Assembly (NCBI GenBank): GCA_947258675.1
Contig: CAMYJP010000030.1
Location: 1 to 17,294 of the forward strand
Origin: an uncultured Desulfobulbaceae bacterium
GTDB taxonomy: Bacteria > Desulfobacterota > Desulfobulbia > Desulfobulbales > BM004
Direction: 5' to 3'
Length of the DNA: 17,294 nt
Part shown: positions 14,579 to 17,294 of the stretch, piece after piece
Numbering within the stretch: position 1 is the first letter of the stretch
How the letters are laid out: each line of letters opens with the position of its first letter
Program-made: the position numbers and the translations under genes
The notes under the pieces: generated by a model
The model's database searches: none
What the model was told of the DNA's origin: nothing
Seen by the model: the letters and a program-made list of their open reading frames with translations, nothing else

Positions 14579-15037
14579 TTATTTTGTTGAACGTGATTTT
14601 TTTCTTTTTGAGATTGCCTTCTTAAGGTTTGCTGGTAGCCCTCTTTCTTTGCCTGATTTCTTTCTTCTTTCTGATAAAGACTTCGCACATAATGGTTGGC
14701 GTGTGGAAAACGAGTATTTTACTCTATATTCTTTGCCTGTTAAACCATGCGACTTCAGATGCTTTGGTGATAATATTTTAAATTCTTGTCCGCATTCGAG
14801 GCATATAATTTTATTTTTTAAGATTGATTTTTCAGGTTTTACATCAACAACAGGACTAACGATCTCCTCTAATTGTAAATTTGTTGCTTGATCACCTTTG
14901 CTTTCGTTTTGTTGCAACGATTGCAGCACATTATAGGTATTTTGCAATGCCAATGCAATTTCATTAGTATTCATATTAGTACTTCCACATTGTGACTGGA
15001 CTATTTCTGCTGCCATTTCTACAAGAGTTTTTCCCAT
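14579..15037 (-). CDS. Ros/MucR-family zinc-finger transcriptional regulator
   Basis: 152 aa. Ros/MucR proteins are DNA-binding regulators or nucleoid-like proteins, known in Alphaproteobacteria for control of exopolysaccharide, motility and virulence genes. A helical N-terminal region (1-45, starting MGKTLVEMAAEIVQSQ) probably oligomerises. A linker follows, then the zinc finger IICLECGQEFKILSPKHLKSHG with C79, C82, H93 and H97, and the typical GLTGKEYRVKY. The spacing is CX2CX10HX3H; Ros itself is CX2CX9HX4H, so the histidine positions are shifted by one. The C-terminus is strongly basic (RRKKSGKERG... KKAISKRKKSRSTK), good for DNA contact. GGAGGTG six bases before the ATG is the strongest ribosome site on the - strand here. 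Divergent from fmdB. A link to the PEP-CTERM/exopolysaccharide system is a guess. Confidence 0.85.
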   Translation of the reverse strand: MGKTLVEMAAEIVQSQCGSTNMNTNEIALALQNTYNVLQSLQQNESKGDQATNLQLEEIVSPVVDVKPEKSILKNKIICLECGQEFKILSPKHLKSHGLTGKEYRVKYSFSTRQPLCAKSLSERRKKSGKERGLPANLKKAISKRKKSRSTK

Positions 15038-15374
15038 AGTTCACCTCCATGAAAATGGTAAATTTAAATGGATATTATTAGAAGAAAATTCTGAATTAGA
15101 AAGTACTGAAATACTATCCTTTAGAACAACATAATTCAATATCAGATGTTATTGATGATATAAAAAAAATGATAGGTATGCCAATATGAAAAATAGAATA
15201 TACAGAGATTGCCAGAAACAAAGGAGAAGTTGACAGAAGATTTTGAGATGATTATATTCTCCGGTCGTTTCGAGATATAATGAATGTTACTCTTGGAATC
15301 ATATGACCCCGTTGGTCTTTAATTGATATGATATACACTCAAATTTTTAGTTTTATAAGCCGGGAGATGTTCTA
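15038..15374. other. Gene-free region between mucR-like gene and fmdB
   Basis: 337 bases between divergent genes, holding both promoters. I see no long inverted repeat. On the + strand there is a possible broken coding sequence at 15060-15306 (listed separately). The fmdB side has AT-rich ATATGATATAC at 15326-15336, with TTGGTC at 15312 as a poor -35; the spacing does not fit a good sigma-70 promoter. Confidence 0.55.
15060..15306 (+). pseudogene. Possible remnant of a degraded gene
   Basis: Conceptual translation on the + strand gives protein-like segments interrupted by stops and a frame change: a first segment near 15066-15126 (KWILLEENSELESTE), then in another frame 15100-15186 (KVLKYYPLEQHNSISD then VIDDIKKMIGMPI), stop TGA at 15187, then KIEYTEIARNKGEVDRRF, stop TGA at 15244, then DDYILRSFRDIMNVTLGII, stop TGA at 15304. 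I cannot assign a family. The open runs (about 18-29 codons) are only slightly longer than chance in AT-rich DNA, so this may be noise. Confidence 0.2.
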
Positions 15375-15701
15375 ATGCCTATCTATGAGTATGAGTGCAG
15401 CTCATGCAAAAAAGTAGTAGAAGTAATACAGCGAATAACTGAAAAACCTCTTGCAACTTGTCCAGAATGTAATGGTAAAGTGACGAAACTTGTTTCCATG
15501 AGCGCTTTTCACCTTAAGGGTAATGGTTGGTATGCTGATGGATACAGTGATGCTAATTCCAGTAAATCCAATGGTAATGGCAAAAACGGTGGGACAAGCA
15601 GTGTGAAGGAGAAATCACCATCAGGGAAAAACAAGCCATCAGAGGCTGGAAAAGTTAAGAAAACGGAGGGAAAAAGTAGCGGAAAAGCTGCGGAGGCATA
15701 A
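15375..15701 (+). CDS. FmdB-family zinc-ribbon protein
   Basis: 108 aa. FmdB-type proteins carry a small zinc ribbon; the name comes from a putative regulator near formamidase/amidase genes, and the general function is not known. The N-terminal 42 residues match the family: MPIYEYECSSCKKVVEVIQ, then LATCPECNGKVTKLVS, with the four metal cysteines C8, C11, C29 and C32. HLKGNGWYADGY (46-57) is also a typical extension. The rest (58-108) is a low-complexity Ser/Gly/Lys/Asn tail. GGAG eight bases before the ATG supports the start. It converges on queA, 74 bases away, with no obvious terminator between. Confidence 0.88.
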   Translation: MPIYEYECSSCKKVVEVIQRITEKPLATCPECNGKVTKLVSMSAFHLKGNGWYADGYSDANSSKSNGNGKNGGTSSVKEKSPSGKNKPSEAGKVKKTEGKSSGKAAEA

Positions 15702-15775
15702 ATCCAAGAAAAATTATTTAGCGGTGCATTGCATCAAATTGTTGAATTTATACGCAGTCTATGAGCAATTCGAAT

Positions 15776-16909
15776 TTAGGTTATTATCGCCATAGCATCC
15801 CCATAGCTGTAAAAACGGTAATCGGATTTAATTGCATATTCGTAAATTGCCAGTAATTTCTCCCGCCCAACCATCGCCGAAACAAGAAAAAGCAGAGACG
15901 AACCCGGAAGATGAAAATTTGTAATTAGGTTGTCTACCACCTTGAATTTGTAGCCCGGGAGTATATAAAGGTCACACCAACCCTCTGTTTTATGTACCGT
16001 GTGGTTTTCATCAGCCCCATATTCCAAAGCCCTTGCCGTCGTCGTGCCGACGGCCCAGATTTTTCCATTTTTTCGCCTGGTATTATTTATCATTTGAGCT
16101 GTCTCTGATGATATGATTACATATTCCTGATGTATTCGGTGGTTGCGTATATCTGTTGTTCTTACTGGTGCAAACGTTCCATATCCAACATGCAAAGTAA
16201 TGCTTGCGATGTTTATGTGGGAACGCCTAAGTTGTTGCAGTAATTTTTCTGTGAAATGCAAGCCGGCAGTGGGAGCGGCAACAGCGCCAGTCTGCTTGGC
16301 ATAAACTGTTTGATATCTGATTGAATCCTTTTCATAACCTTGACTTTCCCTGCGAATGTAGGGAGGTAATGGTACTTGTCCATATTCTGATAAAATTTCA
16401 TCTAGCTTCCCTTTATAATTCAGTAGCACTTGAACCTTACCATCTTCCAGCAATTCATCGACGATTCCGTAAAGTCGGTCGCCAAATAACAGCTTGCTTT
16501 GTAATTTAGGCTTTTTTGAGCTTTTTAATAAACCTGTAACTTTGCTCTGATACCATTCTTGTCCATCATCAACCAATTTAGATTCAACTGTCATCGATCC
16601 ATTGCCATAAGCAATTTGCGGGTGTTCTAATAAAAAAAGCTCTATTCTACCTCCGGTTTCCTTTTGTCCGATTATCCTGGCCGGGAAAACTTTTGTGTCA
16701 TTAACAACCAGAAGATCACCAGGTTTAATAAACTGAAGGATATCTGAAAAGTTGAGATCAGTATATGTATCTGTTGCACGGTTAATAGCTAACAACCGTG
16801 CTTCATCTCTGTTTTCTGCAGGATATTGCGCTATGTTTTTTTCAGGAAGCTCGTAATTATATGACTGCAGATTATAGTCTAATTCTATAGACTTCTTAAT
16901 ATTTTCCAT
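15776..16909 (-). CDS. queA: S-adenosylmethionine:tRNA ribosyltransferase-isomerase
   Basis: 377 aa. QueA transfers and isomerises the ribosyl group of SAM onto preQ1-modified tRNA, making epoxyqueuosine at the wobble position of GUN anticodons. Family motifs in order: YNYELPEKNIAQYP (17-30), LLVVNDTKVFPARI (66-79), GQVPLPPYIRR (177-187), YAKQTGAVAAPTAGLHFT (203-220), LHVGYGTFAPV (239-249), TNFHLPGSSLLFLVSA near the end. It is somewhat longer than typical QueA: about 10 extra N-terminal residues before YNYELP, and an expanded region about 95-140 that usually is short. The ATG has no visible ribosome site, but no alternative ATG/GTG/TTG lies between it and the conserved part. Divergent from mqnB. 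No preQ1 riboswitch or other queuosine gene is seen beside it. Confidence 0.93.
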   Translation of the reverse strand: MENIKKSIELDYNLQSYNYELPEKNIAQYPAENRDEARLLAINRATDTYTDLNFSDILQFIKPGDLLVVNDTKVFPARIIGQKETGGRIELFLLEHPQIAYGNGSMTVESKLVDDGQEWYQSKVTGLLKSSKKPKLQSKLLFGDRLYGIVDELLEDGKVQVLLNYKGKLDEILSEYGQVPLPPYIRRESQGYEKDSIRYQTVYAKQTGAVAAPTAGLHFTEKLLQQLRRSHINIASITLHVGYGTFAPVRTTDIRNHRIHQEYVIISSETAQMINNTRRKNGKIWAVGTTTARALEYGADENHTVHKTEGWCDLYILPGYKFKVVDNLITNFHLPGSSLLFLVSAMVGREKLLAIYEYAIKSDYRFYSYGDAMAIIT

Positions 16910-17061
16910 GTAGATTGTGGTACTTAAAGATAAGTTAGATTATGTTTGTCCCAATAAAATCTGAATTAAATTACGATCATTTCTCCACAACAATTGAAAT
17001 TCGAATCCAGATTCTATCTTTCCTAAGTGATCGATAACCATTTTTCAATGGTGACAAAATC

Positions 17062-17294
17062 ATGTTCCTTATTATTGCAGCTACAGAACTTGAAATGGCT
17101 CCATTACAAAACCATTTGGGAGATGTCAAGTCCATCCGGTTTTTTATTACTGGAATAGGGCCCGTGGAGACAGCAATGAGACTGGGGATTTTTTTGGCTA
17201 ATTCTCAAGACAAAATTAAAGGGGTAATAAACATTGGAATTGGTGGAGCTTATCTGGGGGCTGGGTTAGACCTGCTTGACCTATGTCTTGCGGA
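17062..17294 (+). CDS. mqnB: Futalosine hydrolase MqnB, N-terminal part (cut by window end)
   Basis: About 77 codons are present and the frame is open to the window end. MqnB removes the base (hypoxanthine) from futalosine in the alternative menaquinone pathway and belongs to the nucleoside phosphorylase/hydrolase fold. The N-terminus MFLIIAATELEMAPLQNHL, then FFITGIGPVETAMRLGIFL and GVINIGIGGAYLG, fits this family: the ATELE start is characteristic of MqnB, and the GIGP and NIGIGGAY glycine motifs form the nucleoside-binding site. A related MTA/SAH nucleosidase is the main alternative. Start chosen at the ATG directly before FLIIAATE; GGTG at 17050-17053 is a modest ribosome site. Divergent from queA with 152 bases between. 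Confidence 0.8.
   Translation, partial: MFLIIAATELEMAPLQNHLGDVKSIRFFITGIGPVETAMRLGIFLANSQDKIKGVINIGIGGAYLGAGLDLLDLCLA

Noticed and set aside
15702..15775. Search for a terminator between converging fmdB and queA
   Set aside because: Only a 5-bp AT stem (AAATT/AATTT) without a T-tract was found.

Overview
The window is AT-rich and gene-dense, and looks like the chromosome of a Gram-negative anaerobe, most likely a member of Desulfobacterota (a sulfate-reducer-type, formerly deltaproteobacterial lineage). The basis is the combination of outer-membrane biogenesis genes (ompH/skp, lolA), a PEP-CTERM surface protein, a Ros/MucR zinc-finger regulator, an feoB-dtxR iron operon, a yicC-remA-gmk cluster, and the start of a futalosine-pathway menaquinone gene (mqnB). 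The taxonomic call is an inference from gene content. No rRNA or tRNA gene, insertion sequence or CRISPR array was seen.

Layout. 1-393: gene-free leader with four inverted repeats in about 180 bases. 394-972 (+): ompH/skp, ending at a bidirectional terminator shared with the next operon. 1074-3769 (-): feoB then a DtxR-type regulator, an iron-uptake operon with its own sensor. 3770-4178: divergent intergenic region with a possible operator for feoB and a possible structured leader for yicC. 4179-6878 (+): yicC, remA-like, gmk and rlmB, tightly packed, covering RNA decay or processing, a DNA-binding architectural regulator, GMP phosphorylation and 23S rRNA methylation. 6947-7411 (-): an unrecognised 154-aa protein. 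7499-8104 (+): PEP-CTERM secreted protein. 8176-9408 (-): protein with four S1 domains. 9630-13349 (-): lolA, a B12-type radical SAM enzyme resembling RiPP-maturation radical SAM proteins, and a CobD/HisC-like aminotransferase, in that transcriptional order. 13454-14236 (-): murI. 14579-15037 (-): mucR-like regulator flanked by two gene-poor stretches of over 300 bases. 15375-15701 (+): fmdB-type zinc ribbon. 15776-16909 (-): queA. 17062-17294 (+): start of mqnB, cut by the window end.

Most of the window is housekeeping. The least ordinary parts are: the radical SAM protein with a CX4CX2C cluster motif, sandwiched between lolA and a cobD-like gene with no visible substrate peptide; a FeoB whose G-domain lacks the usual G3 aspartate and carries an N-terminal CPNC, paired with a cysteine-rich DtxR regulator; a possible three-way-junction leader before yicC; and the repeats and possible decayed coding sequence around mucR. 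I cannot demonstrate a wholly new system from sequence alone; the radical SAM operon is the best candidate.
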